NCBI RefSeq assembly: GCF_036320965.1 | Contig: NC_092225.1 | Coordinates: 39,450,186 to 39,514,185 of the forward strand | Reading direction: 5' to 3' | From: Panulirus ornatus | Lineage: Eukaryota > Arthropoda > Malacostraca > Decapoda > Palinuridae | Length of the DNA stretch: 64,000 nt | Shown here: piece after piece, positions 20,214 to 32,972 of the stretch | How the letters are laid out: each line of letters opens with the position of its first letter | Position numbering within the stretch: the stretch's first letter is position 1 | The notes under the pieces: generated by a model | What the model was told of the DNA's origin: nothing | What the model saw: only the letters and a program-made list of their open reading frames with translations | Databases searched by the model: none | Program-made: the position numbers and the translations under genes

Positions 20214-22745
20214 GACACAAGAGAGAAATATAACAGTCAGTTGATATACATCGAAGAGACGAAGCTAGGACGCCATTTGGTAAATATGTGATTGTCCAAA
20301 ACATACAACGAGCGTTCATAAACTTATCATTTCACAAATCTTATCAACAATAAAGTTATCTAATTTGTACAGACCATCACTAATATGAAAATTATAATTC
20401 TTTGTGTATTTGATAACAGAACATTCAATATTTCTTTTGGTAATAGAGTTAGAGTTAACAACTGAGATGGCGTTACTCCAGTCCCTACAATGATCATAGT
20501 TTTTAACATGATTAAACAAGGTATTTGATTCTTTTCCTGTTCTTATACTATATTTATGTTGCTTAAGTCTAACGGAAAGATCCTTACCAGTCTGACCAGC
20601 ATAAAATTTATCACAGTTTCCACGAGGAACTTTATAGATGCAACCAAGTGAATTTTCTGGTGAATTCCTGATTAAGATATTCTTTATAGTATTATTGTTG
20701 CTAAAGGCAACATTTACATTAAAGGATTTAAGCAACATGGGAAGGAAAGTGAAATTATTATTAAAAGGGAGAACTAAAAGATTCTTGGTGTCAATGAGAG
20801 GTTTTGGGCTCAACTCTATAAAATGATTTCTTTGCTAACATAAGGGATTTATCAATGAAGGATCTAGGGTACTTTAAATTAGATCCAATAGAATATATCT
20901 TCTCAAACTCATCATCAATAAACTCTGGACTGCAAATACGTAATGCCCTTAGGAACATAGATTGAAATGATGATAATTTAGCTCTGTCATATTGAGATGA
21001 GTAATAATGGATATATGAGAATACATTGGTGGGTTTTCTGTATATGCTAAACTTAACCTTGTTTCCTTGTTTATGGATCATGCAATCTAAAAATGGTAAC
21101 ATACCATTATTTTCATTTTCTACAGTAAATTTGATGGAAGGTACTAAATTGTTAAGTAAGGGGAGAAATATTTGTAAATTTTCATTTGTTGGCCAAACAC
21201 AAAGAACATCATCTACATACGTAAACCAAATTGCATTAGAAGGTAAGACGTTCTTTAATAATTTTGTTTTAAAAAATTCCATATAAAGATTACTTAGTAC
21301 AGGTGAAAGAGGGTTACCCATCGCCATACAAAATTTTTGAGCATAATAATCTCCATTAAATTGAAATACACAGTCTTTTATACAAAATTTTATCAGTTCA
21401 ATGAAATTAGACTTTGAAACAGGTAAATGAATATCATCCAAGCCATCAAATAGATATTCTAAAAGGTTATCTACTGGAACTTTAGTGAAAAGTGAGGAAA
21501 CATCAAAGTTAACTAGTTTGAAATCAAAATTAATATTCATATTGTATAGCTTATTGACTAAATCTACATTGTTCATGATATTAGAATTTGATATCTTACC
21601 CATTAAAGGGCTTAATAAGGAAACTGACCATTTTGATAATTTATATGTGATGGAGCCTACTGAACTCACTATAGGTGTTGCTGGAAAATTTTGTTTATGT
21701 GTTTTGATAAGTCCATACATATATGGCAATGAATGGGACAAAGATGACAAATTTTTGATAAGAGAAATGTTGCCTTTCAACAGCAACTTCATTTCTTTAT
21801 TGAAGTGAGAATTAACTGCTTGTCAGGGATTTTTACAAAGTTTAGAATATGTTGTGTTATCATTTAGATCATTCATTTTAGATAAATAGTTACTTTTGTC
21901 TAAAATCACAACAGTGTTAGCCTTTTCTGTTTTAGTAATATGTATATCCTTGTCTTTTTTTTAAGTGTTAATAGCTCTTATGAATCTTTTAGGGCAATTA
22001 GCTTCCATTGGTTTTGACAAACTGTCATACAGTAAACCCTTGCAAATATCAATATCATCATTACTTAAATTAATGTATTTTTCTAAATTACAAAATGGCT
22101 TTTTTGACATTAACACAGATGTCCTCTCTGTTAGAGCACACAAAAGTTAAACCATAGCCTAATGCACACAAGGAATCTATATCTAGTTGTTTCTTAGACA
22201 GGTTTTCCACAAAAGATGGGTTTGTGTTCTTGGTCCAGTCGCTGTTTTCAATAAGATGGTCCAACTTACGATTTAGTGACACTTGTAGCCTATTACGTCC
22301 TTTCCTTAATTCATCATAGCAAGAGTCCAACATCCGGTTCTTCCAGTGTGTCGGTATTGTCATTTGAAAGGCACGTTTCTTCTCTCTTGAAAAGCGAAAA
22401 GCCTCCTCCATTTCAAGTTTCTTTAATTCAATATTTTTCTTTAAAATAATATTTTGAAATTGGTCAAATGGCCGACCAGACAGGTGCAAGAAACGTTGAG
22501 GTAGGACAGATCTTGGCATCACTTGTTCATCAAGGCATTTCCTACGGAATTCAAATCGTAACATCAGTTGGTGAGACTTGATTAGCGATTTGGAGAAAGC
22601 AGTAACGAAATGAGAAAGTCCAGGACAGTTTGTAGAGAAGTAATAGAAGAGCCGTGTGGAATCTATGTTGGAAAGGATCACAATTTTGCGCGTGATCAAG
22701 ATATTCCTATGAGTCCACTGGGAAAATGAAACACGGAAAGTTCCC
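20177..22745 (-). mobile_element. PLE monomer 3 (about 2.57 kb), longest RT frame of the left half
   Basis: N-terminal domain 22088-22753, then a frameshift inside SNREDICV. The next frame, 21961-22143, ends at FIRAINT after a T-run. RT is open over 333 codons (20791-21792): LIKTHKQNFPATPIVSS, FDVSSLFTKVPVDN, AMGNPLSPVLSNLYMEFF, YVDD at 21208-21219 and MLPFLDCMIHKQ. GIY-YIG is in frame 20316-20813 (CIYKVPRGNCDKFYAGQTGK). Both the SNREDICV frameshift and the RAINT stop recur in monomer 6, exactly 7647 bp away. Confidence 0.88.
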
Positions 22746-22782
22746 AAGTTCACTTTCGTGTAATATTCACATCATCAGGGGA
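22742..22782 (-). ncRNA. Hammerhead ribozyme-like motif 4
   Basis: All core residues intact (CTGATGA, GAAA); stem I TCCC/GGGA intact; stem III AGTGAACT; predicted cut after CTT. Stem II region TGTGA/TTACA or GTG/CAC. Confidence 0.7.
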
Positions 22783-25273
22783 CACACAAGAGAGAAATAT
22801 TACAGTCAGTTGACATGCATCGAAGAGACCAAGCTAGGACGCCATTTCGTGAACATATGATTGTCCAAAACATACAACGAGCGTTCATAAACTTCTGATT
22901 TTACAAATCTTATCAACAATAAAGTTATCTAATATGTACAGACCATCACTAGTATTAAGATTATAATTCTTTGTGTATTTAATAATAAAAGATTCAATGA
23001 TATTTCTTTTGGTAATAGAGATAGAGTTAACAACTGAGATGGCATTACTCCCGTCTATACAATGATCACAGTTTTTAACATGATTAAACAAGGCATTTGA
23101 TTCTTGTCCCGTTCTTATACTATATATATGTTGCTTAAGTCTAACAGAAAGATCCTTACCAGTCTGACCAACATAAAATTTTTTAGTTTCCACGAGAAAC
23201 TTTATAGATGCAACCAAGTGAATTTTCTTGTGAATTCCTGATTAAGATATTCTTTACAGTATTATTGTTGCTAAAGGCAACAATTACATTAAAGGATTTA
23301 AGCAAAATGGGAAGCAAATTGATATTATTATTAAAAGGGAGAACTAAAAGATTCTTTTTGTCAATGGGAGGTTTAGGCTCAACTCTATAAAATGATTTCT
23401 TTGCTAACTTAAGGGATTTATCAATGAAAGATCTAGGGTACTTTAAAGTAGATCCAATAGAATATATCTTCTCAAACTCATCATCAATAAACTCTGGACT
23501 GCAAATACGTAATGCCCTTAGGAACATAGATTGAAATGATGATAATTTAACTCTGTCATGTTGAGATGAGTAATAATGGATATATGAGCATACATTGGTG
23601 GGTTTTCTGTATATGCTAAACGTAAACTTGTTTCCTTGTCTATGGATCATGCAATCTAAAAATAGTAACATACCATTATTTTCATTTTCTACATTGAATT
23701 TGATGGAAGGTACTAAATTGTTACGTATGGGGAGAAATATTTGTAGATTTTCATTTGTTGGCCAAACACAAAGAACATCATCTACATACCTAAACCAAAT
23801 TGCATTAGAAGGTAAGTCTCAAAAAATTCCATATAAAGATTACTTAGTACAGGTGAAACAAGGTTTTCCATTGCAATACCAAATTTTTGAGCATAATAAT
23901 ATCCATTAAATTGAAATACACTATCTTTTATACACAATTTTATCAGTTCAATGAAAGTAGACTTTGAAACAGGTAAATGAATATCATCCAAGACATCAAA
24001 TAAATATTCTAAAAGATCATCAACTGAAACTTCAGTGAAAAGTGAGGAAACATCAAAGCTAACTAGTTTGAAGTCAAAATCAATATTGATATTATTTAGC
24101 TTATTGACTAAATCTACATTGTTCATGATATTAGAATTTGATACCTTACCCACTAAAGGGCTTAATAAGGAAACTAACCATTTTGATAATTTACATGTGA
24201 TGGAGCCTACTGAACTCACTATAGGTCTTGCTGGAAAATTTTGTTTGTGTTTTGATAAGTCCATACATATATGGCAATTAAGTGGACAAAGATGACAAAT
24301 CTTTGATAAGAGAAATGTTACGTTTCAACAGCAACTTCATTTCTTTATTGAAGTGAGAACTAATTGCTTCTAAGGGATTTTTACTAAGTTTAGAATATGT
24401 TGTGTTATCATTTAGATTTTTTTATTTTAGATAAATAGTTACTTTTTTCTAGAATCACAAGTGTTAGCCTTTTCTGCTTCAGTAATATGTATATCCTTCT
24501 CATTTTTTAAGGTGTTAATAGCTCTTATGAATCTTTTAGGGCAATTAGCTTCCACTGGTTTTGACAAACTGGAATACACTAAACCCTTGCAAATATCAAT
24601 ATCATCATTACTTAAATTACTCTAATTTTCTAAATTGCAGAAGGACTTTCTGACATCAACACAACTGGCTTCTCTGTTAAAGCACACCAAAGTTAAATCA
24701 TAGCCTAACGCACACAATGAATTTTTATCTGTTTGTTTCTTAGACAGGTTTACCACAAAAGATGGGTTTGTGTTCTTGTTCAAGTCGCTGTATTCTATAA
24801 GATGATCCAACTTACGATTTAGTGACATTTGTAGCCTATTACGTTGTTTCGTTTATTCATCATAGCAATAGTCCAACATCCGGTTCTTCCGATATGTCGG
24901 TATTGTCATTTGAAAGGCACGTTTCTTCTCTCTTGAAATGCGATAAGCCCCCTCCATTTCAAATTTCTTTAATTCAATATTTTTCTTTAAAGTAATATTT
25001 TGAAATTGGTCAAATGGTTGACCAGACAGCTGCAACAAACACTGAGGTAGGACAGATCTTGGCATCACTTGTTCATCAAGGCATTTCCTAAGGAATTCAA
25101 CTCGTAACTTCAGTTGGTGAAGTAAGGCAGTAACGAAAGGAGAAAGTCCAGGACAGTTTGTAGAGAAGTAATAGAAGAGCCGTGTGGAATCCATGTTGGA
25201 AAGGAACGCAATTTTACGCGTGATCAAGATATTCCTATGAGTCCACGGGGAAAATGAAAAACGAAAAGTTCCC
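22746..25273 (-). mobile_element. PLE monomer 4 (about 2.53 kb)
   Basis: N-terminal domain 24622-25287 (stop and frame changes near 24853), RT 23782-24264 and 23183-23671, with FDVSSLFTEVSVDD and YVDD at 23777-23788. GIY-YIG starts in frame 23183-23671 and shifts within VSRGN into 22885-23217 (KKFYVGQTGK). A deletion of about 20 bp near 23817 removes the KDILPSN region present in its counterpart, monomer 7. Shared oddities with monomer 7 are SLFTEVSVDD, AMENLVSPVLSNLY and the frameshift after VSRGN. Confidence 0.85.
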
Positions 25274-25310
25274 AAGTGCACTTTCATGTAATGATCACAT
25301 CATCAGGGGA
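25270..25310 (-). ncRNA. Hammerhead ribozyme-like motif 5
   Basis: Core CTGATGA and GAAA intact, stem I TCCC/GGGA intact, stem III AGTGCACT palindromic. The base before GAAA is T instead of C (ACATGAAA), which removes one possible stem II pair; TGTGA/TTACA pairing remains. Confidence 0.68.
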
Positions 25311-27821
25311 GACACAAGAGAGAAATATATCAGTCAGTTGATATACATCGAAGAGACGAAACTAAGACTCCATTTGGTAAACATATGATTGTCCAAAACA
25401 TACAACGAGCATTCATAAACTTATCATTTTACAAATCTTATCAACAATAAAGTTATCTAATTTGTACAGAACATCACTAATATTAAGATTATAATTCTTT
25501 GTGTATTCAATAACAGAAGATTTAATGATATTTCTTTTGGTAATAGAGTTAGAGTTAACAACTGAGATGGCGTTACTCCAGTCTATACAATGATCATAGT
25601 TTTTAACATGATTAAACAAGGCATTTGATTCTTGTCCCGTTCTTATACTATATTTATCTTGCTTAATTCTAACAGAAAGATCCTTACCAGGTTGACCAAC
25701 ATAAAATTTATCACAGTTTCCACAAGGAACTTTATAGATGCAACCAAGAGAATTTTCTGGTGAATTCCTGATTAAGATATTCTTTATAGTATTATTGTTG
25801 CTAAAGGCAACATTTACATTAAAGGATTTAAGCAACATGGGAAGCAAAGTGAAATTATTATCAAAAGGGAGAACTAAAAGCTTCTTGGAGTCAATGGGAG
25901 GGATTGGGCTCTACTGTATAAAATAATATCTTTGCTAACATAAGGGATTTATCAATGAAAGATCTAGGGGTACTTTAACTGAGATCCAATGGAATATATC
26001 TTCTCAAACTCATCATCAATAAACTTTGGACTGCAAATACGTAATGCCCTTAGGAACATAGATTGAAATGATGAAAATTTAACTCTGTCATATTGAGAGG
26101 AGCAATAATGGATATATGAGAATACATTGGTGGGTTTTCTGTATATGCTAAACTTAAACTTGTTTCCTTGTCTATGGATCATGCAATCTAAAAATGGTAA
26201 CATACCATTATTTTCATTTTCTACAGTAAATTTGATGGAAGATAATAAATTGTTAAGTAAGGGGAGAAATATTTGTAAATTTTCATTTGTTGGCCAAACA
26301 TAAAGAACATCATCTACATACGTAAACCAAATTGCATTAGAAGGTAAGATATCCTTTAGTAATTTTGTTTCAAAAAATTCCATATAAAGATTGCTTAGTA
26401 CAGGTGAAGGAGGGTTACCCATCGCCATACCAAATTTTTGAGCATAATAATCTCCATTGAATTGAAATACAGTCTTTTATACACAATTTCATCAGTTCAA
26501 TGAAATTAGACTTTGAAACAGGTAAATGAATATCATCCAAGACATCAAATAAATATTCTAAAAGGTCATGAACTAGAACTTTAGTGAAAAGTGAGAAAAC
26601 ATGAAAGCTAACTAGTTTGAAATCAAAATCAATATTGATATTGTTTAGATAATTGACTAAATCTACATTGTTCATGATATTAGAATTTGATACCTTACCC
26701 ACTAAAGGGCTTAATAAGGAAACTAACCATTTTGATGATTTATATGTGATGGAGCCTACTGAACTCACTATAGGTCTTGCTGGAAAATTTTGTTTATGTG
26801 TTTTGATAAGTCGATACATATATGGCAATTAAGGAGGACAGAGATGAAAAATTTTTGATAAGAGAAATGTTACCTTTCAACAAGAACTTCATTTCTTTAT
26901 TGAAGTGAGATTTAACTGCTTCTAAGGGATTTTTACTAAGTTTAGAATATGCTGTGTTATCATTTAGATCATTCATTTTAGATAAAGAGTTACTTTTGTC
27001 TAAAATCATAACAGTGTTAGCCTTTTCTGCTTGTATGTATATCCTTGTTTTTTTTTAAGGTGTTAATAGCTCTTATGAATCTTTTAGGGCAATTACCTTC
27101 CACTGGTTTTGACAAACTGGTATACACTAAACCCTTGCAAATATCAATATCATCATTACTGAAATTACTGTATTTTTCTAAATTACAAAAGGACCTTGCG
27201 ACATCAACCCCACTGGCTTCTCTGTTAGAGCACACAAAAGTTAAACCATAGCCTAATGCACACATGGAATCTTTATCTAGTTGTTTCTTAGACAGGTTTA
27301 CCACAAAAGATGTGTTTGTGATCTTGGTCAAGTCGCTGTTTTCAATAAGATGGTACAACTTACGATTTAGTGACACTTGTAGCCTATTACGTTCTTTCCT
27401 TAATTCATCATAGCAAGAGTCCAACATCCGGTTCTTCCAGTATGTCGGTATTGTTATTTGAAAGACACGTTTCTTCTCTCTTGAAATGCGAAAAGCCTCC
27501 TCCATTTCATGTTTCTTTAATTCAATATTTTTCTTTAAAATGATATTTTGAAATTGGTCAAATGGTCGACCAGACAGCTGCAACAAACGTTGAGGTAGGA
27601 CAGATCTTGGCATCACTTGTTCATCAAGGCATTTCCTAAGGAATTCAACTCGTAACTTCAGTTGGTGAAGTAAGGCAGTAACGAAAGGAGAAAGTCCAGG
27701 ACACTTTGTAGAGAAGTAATAGAAGAGCCGTGTGGAATCCATGTTGGAAAGTATCAAAATTTTGCGCGTGATCAAGATATTCCTATGAGTCCAGGGGGAA
27801 AATGAAACACGAAAAGTTCCA
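25274..27821 (-). mobile_element. PLE monomer 5 (about 2.55 kb), hybrid unit
   Basis: The N-terminal half (27017-27775, 26794-27009; TKCPGLSPFVTALLHQL, SNREASGVDVARSF, KSSKWLVSLL) matches monomer 2. The C-terminal half (25964-26428 with YVDD at 26309-26320, and GIY-YIG 25413-25847 with YVGQPGK) matches monomer 8, including a shared CTTCTTGGAGTCAATGGGAG segment. It therefore sits at the junction of a three-unit duplication. Small indels break the RT near 26470. Confidence 0.85.
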
Positions 27822-27858
27822 AAGTGAACTTTCGTGTAATAATCACATCATCATGGGA
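27818..27858 (-). ncRNA. Hammerhead ribozyme-like motif 6, core mutated
   Basis: The first core residue is changed (ATGATGA instead of CTGATGA), and stem I starts with a mismatch. GAAA and the short stem III persist. Expected to be inactive. Confidence 0.58.
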
Positions 27859-30392
27859 GACACAAGAGAGAAATATAACAGTCAGTTGATATACATCGAA
27901 GAGACGAAGCTAGGACGCCATTTGGTAAATATGTGATTGTCCAAAACATACAACGAGCATTCATAAACTTATCATTTTACAAATCTTATCAACAATAAAG
28001 TTATCTAATTTGTACAGACCATCACTAATATTAAAATTATAATTCTTTGTGTATTTAATAATAGAACATTCAATATTTCTTTTGGTAATAGAGTTAGAGT
28101 TAACAACTGAGATGGCGTTACTCCAGTCCCTACAATGATCATAGTTTTTAACATGATTAAACAAGGCATTTGATTCTTTTCCTGTTCTTATACTATATTT
28201 ATGTTGCTTAAGTCTAACGGAAAGATCCTTACCAGTCTGACCAGCATAAAATTTATCACAGTTTCCACGAGGAACTTTATAGATGCAACCAAGTGAATTT
28301 TCTGGTGAATTCCTGATTAAGATATTCATAATGGTATTATTGTTGCTAAAGGCAACATTTACATTAAAGGATTTAAGCAACATGGGAAGCAAAGTGAAAT
28401 TATTATTAAAAGGGAGAACTAAAAGATTCTTGGTGTCAATGGGAGGTTTTGGGCTCAACTTTATAAAATGATTTCTTTGCTAACATAAGGGATTTATCAA
28501 TGAAAGATCTAGGGTACTTTAACTTAGATCCAATAGAATATATCTTCTCAAACTCATCATCAATAAACTCTGGACTGCAGATACGTAATGCCCTTAGGAA
28601 CATAGATTGAAATGATGATAATTTAGCTCTGTCATATTGAGATGAGTAATAATGGATATATCAGCATACATTGGTGGGTTTTCTGTATATGCTAAACTTA
28701 AAATCTTGTTTCCTTGTTTATGGATCATGCAATCTAAAAATGGTAACATACCATTATTTTCATTTTCTACAGTAAATTTGATGGAAGGTACTAAATTGTT
28801 AAGTAAGGGGAGAAATATTTGTAAATTTTCATTTGTTGGCCAAACACAAAGAACATCATCTACATACGTAAACCAAATTGCATTAGAAGGTAAGACGTTC
28901 TTTAGTAATTTTGTTTTAAAAAATTCCATATAAAGATTACTTAGTACAGGTGAAAGAGGGTTACCCATCGCCATACAAAATTTTTGAGCATAATAATCTC
29001 CATTAAATTGAAATAAACAGTCTTTTATACAAAATTTTATCAGTTCAATGAAATTAGACTTTGAAACAGGTAAATGAATATCATCCAAGCCATCAAATAG
29101 ATATTCTAAAAGTTTATCTACTGGAACTTTAGTGAAAAGTGAGGAAACATCAAAGTTAACTAGTTTGAAATCAAAATTAATATTCATATTGTATAGCTTA
29201 TTGACTAAATCTACATTGTTCATGATATTAGAATTTGATACCTTACCCATTAAAGGGTTTAATAAGGAAACTAACCATTTTGATAATTTATATGTGATGG
29301 AGCCTACTGAACTCACTATAGGTGTTGCTGGAAAATTTTGTTTATGTGTTTTGATAAGTCCATACATATATGGCAATGAATGGGACAAAGATGACAAATT
29401 TTTGATAAGAGAAATGTTGCCTTTCAACAGCATCTTCATTTCTTTATTGAAGTGAGAATTAACTGCTTCTCAGGGATTTTTAAAAAGTTTAGAATATGTT
29501 GTGTTATCATTTAGATCATTCATTTTAGATAAATAGTTACTTTTGTCTAAAATCACAACAGTGTTAGCCTTTTCTGTTTTAGTAATATGTATATCCTTGT
29601 CTTTTTTTTAAGTGTTAATAGCTCTTATGAATCTTTTAGGGCAATTAGCTTCCATTGGTTTTGACAAACTGTCATACAGTAAACCCTTGCAAATATCAAT
29701 AAAATCATTACTTAAATTAATGTATTTTTCTAAATTACAAAATGGCTTTTTTGACATCAAAACAGATGTCCTCTCTGTTAGAGCACACAAAAGTTAAACC
29801 ATAGCCTAATGCACACAAGGAATCTATATCTAGTTGTTTCTTAGACAGGTTTACCACAAAAGATAGGTTTGTGTTCTTGGTCCAGTCGCTGTTTTCAATA
29901 AGATGGTCCAACTTACGATTTAGTGACACTTGTAGCCTATTACGTTCTTTCCTTAATTCATCATAGCAAGAGTCCAACATCCGGTTCTTCCAGTGTGTCG
30001 GTATTGTCATTTGAAAGGCACGTTTCTTCTCTCTTGAAATGCGAAAAGCCTCCTCCATTTCAAGTTTCTTTAATTCAATATTTTTCTTTAAAATAATATT
30101 TTGAAATTGGTCAAATGGTCGACCAGACAGCTGCAAGAAACGTTGAGGTAGGACAGATCTTGGCATCACTTGTTCATCAAGGCATTTCCTACGGAATTCA
30201 TATCGTAGCATCAGTTGGTGAGCCTTGATTAGCGATTTGGAGAAAGCAGTAACGAAATGAGAAAGTCCAGGACAGTTTGTAGAGAAGTAATAGAAGAGCC
30301 GTGTGGAATCTATGTTGGAAAGGATCACAATTTTTCGCATGATCAATATATTCCTATGAGTCCACTGGGAAAATGAAGCACGAAAAGTTCCC
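27822..30392 (-). mobile_element. PLE monomer 6 (about 2.57 kb), near-copy of monomer 3
   Basis: N-terminal domain 29735-30400; the frameshift within SNREDICF and the stop after FIRAINT (29608-29790) occur at the same places as in monomer 3. RT 28594-29439 (LIKTHKQNFPATPIVSS, FDVSSLFTKVPVDK, FCMAMGNPLSPV, YVDD at 28855-28866) ends in a frame change near 28700. GIY-YIG is in 27961-28458 (KFYAGQTGK). The offset to monomer 3 is 7645-7647 bp throughout. Confidence 0.87.
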
Positions 30393-30429
30393 AAGTTCAC
30401 TTTCGTGTAACATTCACATCATCAGGGGA
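30389..30429 (-). ncRNA. Hammerhead ribozyme-like motif 7
   Basis: All core residues intact; stem I TCCC/GGGA; stem III AGTGAACT; predicted cut after CTT. Close to motif 4, as expected from the 7.65-kb duplication. Confidence 0.7.
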
Positions 30430-32935
30430 CACACAAGAGAGAAATATAACAGTCAGTTGATATGCATCGAAGAGACCAAGCTAGGACGCCATTTGGTGAA
30501 CATATGATTGTCCAAAACATACAACGAGCGTTCATAAACTTCTCATTTTACAAATCTTATCAACAATAAAGTTATCTAATTTGTACAAACCATCACTAAT
30601 ATTAAGATTATAATTCTTTGTGTATTTAATAATAGAAGATTCAATGATATTTCTTTTGGTAATGGAGATAGAGTTAACAACTGAGATGGCATTACTCCAG
30701 TCTATACAATGATCACAGTTTTTAACATGATTAAACAAGGCATTTGATTCTTGCCCCGTTCTTATACTATATATATGTTGCTTAAGTCTAACAGAAAGAT
30801 CCTTACCAGTCTGACCAACATAAAATTTATTAGTTTCCACGAGAAACTTTATAGATGCAACCAAGAGAATTTTCTTGTGAATTCCTGATTAAGATATTCT
30901 TTACAGTATTATTGTTGCTAAAGGCAACAATTACATTAAAGGATTTAAGCAACATGGGAAGCAAGTTGATATTATTATTAAAAGGGAGAACTAAAAGATT
31001 CTTGGTGTCAATGGGAGGTTTAGGCTCAACTTTATAAAATGATTTCTTTGCTAACTTAAGGGATTTATCAATGAAAGATCTAGGGTACTTTAAAGTAGAT
31101 CCAATAGAATATATCTTCTCAAACTCATCATCAATAAACTCTGGACTGCAAATACGTAATGCCCTTAGGAACATAGATTGAAATGATGATAATTTAACTC
31201 TGTCATGTTGAGACGAGTAATAATGGATATATGAGCATACATTGGTGGGTTTTCTGTATATGCTAAACGTAAACTTGTTTCCTTGTCTATGGATCATGGA
31301 ATCTAAAAATGTTAACATACCATTATTTTCATTTTCTACATTAAATTTGATGGAAGGTACTAAATTGTTACGTATGGGGAGAAATATTTGTAAATTTTCA
31401 TTTGTTGGCCAAACACAAAGAACATCATCTACATACCTAAACCAAATTGCATCGGAAGGTAAGATATCCTTTAGTAAGTTTGTCTCAAAAAATTCCATAT
31501 AAAGATTACTTAGTACAGGTGAAACAAGGTTTTCCATTGCAATACCAATTTTTTGAGCATAATAATATCCATTAAATTGAAATACACAGTCTTTTATACA
31601 CAATTTTATCAGTTCAATGAAAGTAGATTTTGAAACAGGTAAATGAATATCATCCAAGACATCAAATAAATATTCTAAAAGATCATCAACTGAAACTTCA
31701 GTGAAAAGTGAGGAAACATCAAAGCTAACTAGTTTGAAGTCAAAATCAATATTGATATTATTTAGCTTATTGACTAAATCTACATTGGTCATGATATTAG
31801 AATTTGATACCTTACCCACGAAAGGGCTTAATAAGGAAACTAACCATTTTGATAATTTACATGTGATGGAGCCTACTGAACTCACTATAGGTCTTGCTGG
31901 AAAATTTTGTTTATGTGTTTTGATAAGTCAATACATATATGGCAATTAAGTGGACAAAGATGACAAATTTTGATAAGAGAAATGTTACGTTTCAACAACA
32001 ACTTCATTTCTTTATTGAAGTGAGAATTAATTGCTTCTAAGGGATTTTTACTAAGTTTAGAATATGTTGTGTTATTATTTAGATCTTTCATTTTAGATAA
32101 ATAGTTACTTTTTTCTAAAATCACAAGTGTTAGCCTTTTCTGCTTCAGTAATATGTATATCCTTCTCTTTTTTTAAGGTGTTAATAGCTCTTATGAATCT
32201 TTTAGGGCAATTAGCTTCCACTGGTTTTGACAAACTGGAATACACTAAACCCTTGCAGATATCAATATCATCATTACTTAAATTACTCTATTTTTCTAAA
32301 TTGCAGGACTTTCTGACATCAACACAACTAGCTTCTCTGTTAAAGCACACCAAAGTTAAACCATAGCCTAACGCACACAAGGAATCTTTATCTGTTTGTT
32401 TCTTAGACAGGTTTACCACAAAAGATGGGTTTGTGTTCTTGTTCAAGTCGCTGTATTCTATAAGATGATCCAACTTACGATTTAGTGACATTTGTAGCCT
32501 ATTACGTTCTTTCGTTTATTGATCATAGCAATAGTCCAACATCCGGTTCTTCCAATATGTCGGTATTGTCATTTGAAAGGCACGTTTCTTCTCTCTTGAA
32601 ATGCGAAAAGCCTCCTCCATTTCAAGTTTCTTTAATTCAATATTTTTCTTTAAAGTAATATTTTGAAATTGGTCAAATGGTCGGCCAGACAGCTGCAACA
32701 AACACTGAGGTAGGACAGATCTTGGCATCACTTGTTCATCAAGGCATTTCCTAAGGAATTCAACTCGTAACTTCATTGGTGAAGTAAGGCAGTAACGAAA
32801 GGAGAAAGTCCAGGACAGTTTGTAGAGAAGTAATAGAAGAGCCGTGTGGAATCCATGTTGGAAAGGAACGCAATTTTAAGCGTGATCAAGATATTCCTAT
32901 GAGTCCACGGGGAAAATGAAAAACGAAAAGTTCCC
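30393..32935 (-). mobile_element. PLE monomer 7 (about 2.54 kb), longest PLE RT frame
   Basis: N-terminal pieces 32516-32776, 32288-32491 and 31885-32124. The RT plus C-terminal linker is open for 351 codons (30830-31885): FDVSSLFTEVSVDD, AMENLVSPVLSNLYMEFFE, YVDD at 31424-31435, FLDSMIHRQG, YRKPTNVCSYIHYYSSQ. It ends with the same frameshift after VSRGN as monomer 4. GIY-YIG continues in 30532-30864 (NKFYVGQTGK, RLKQHIYS). The GN in the usual AMGNP motif B is replaced by EN. Confidence 0.87.
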
Positions 32936-32972
32936 AAGTGCACTTTCATGTAATGATCACATCATCAGGGGA
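32932..32972 (-). ncRNA. Hammerhead ribozyme-like motif 8
   Basis: Core and stem I intact; stem III AGTGCACT; T before GAAA as in motif 5, its counterpart in the duplication. Confidence 0.68.
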
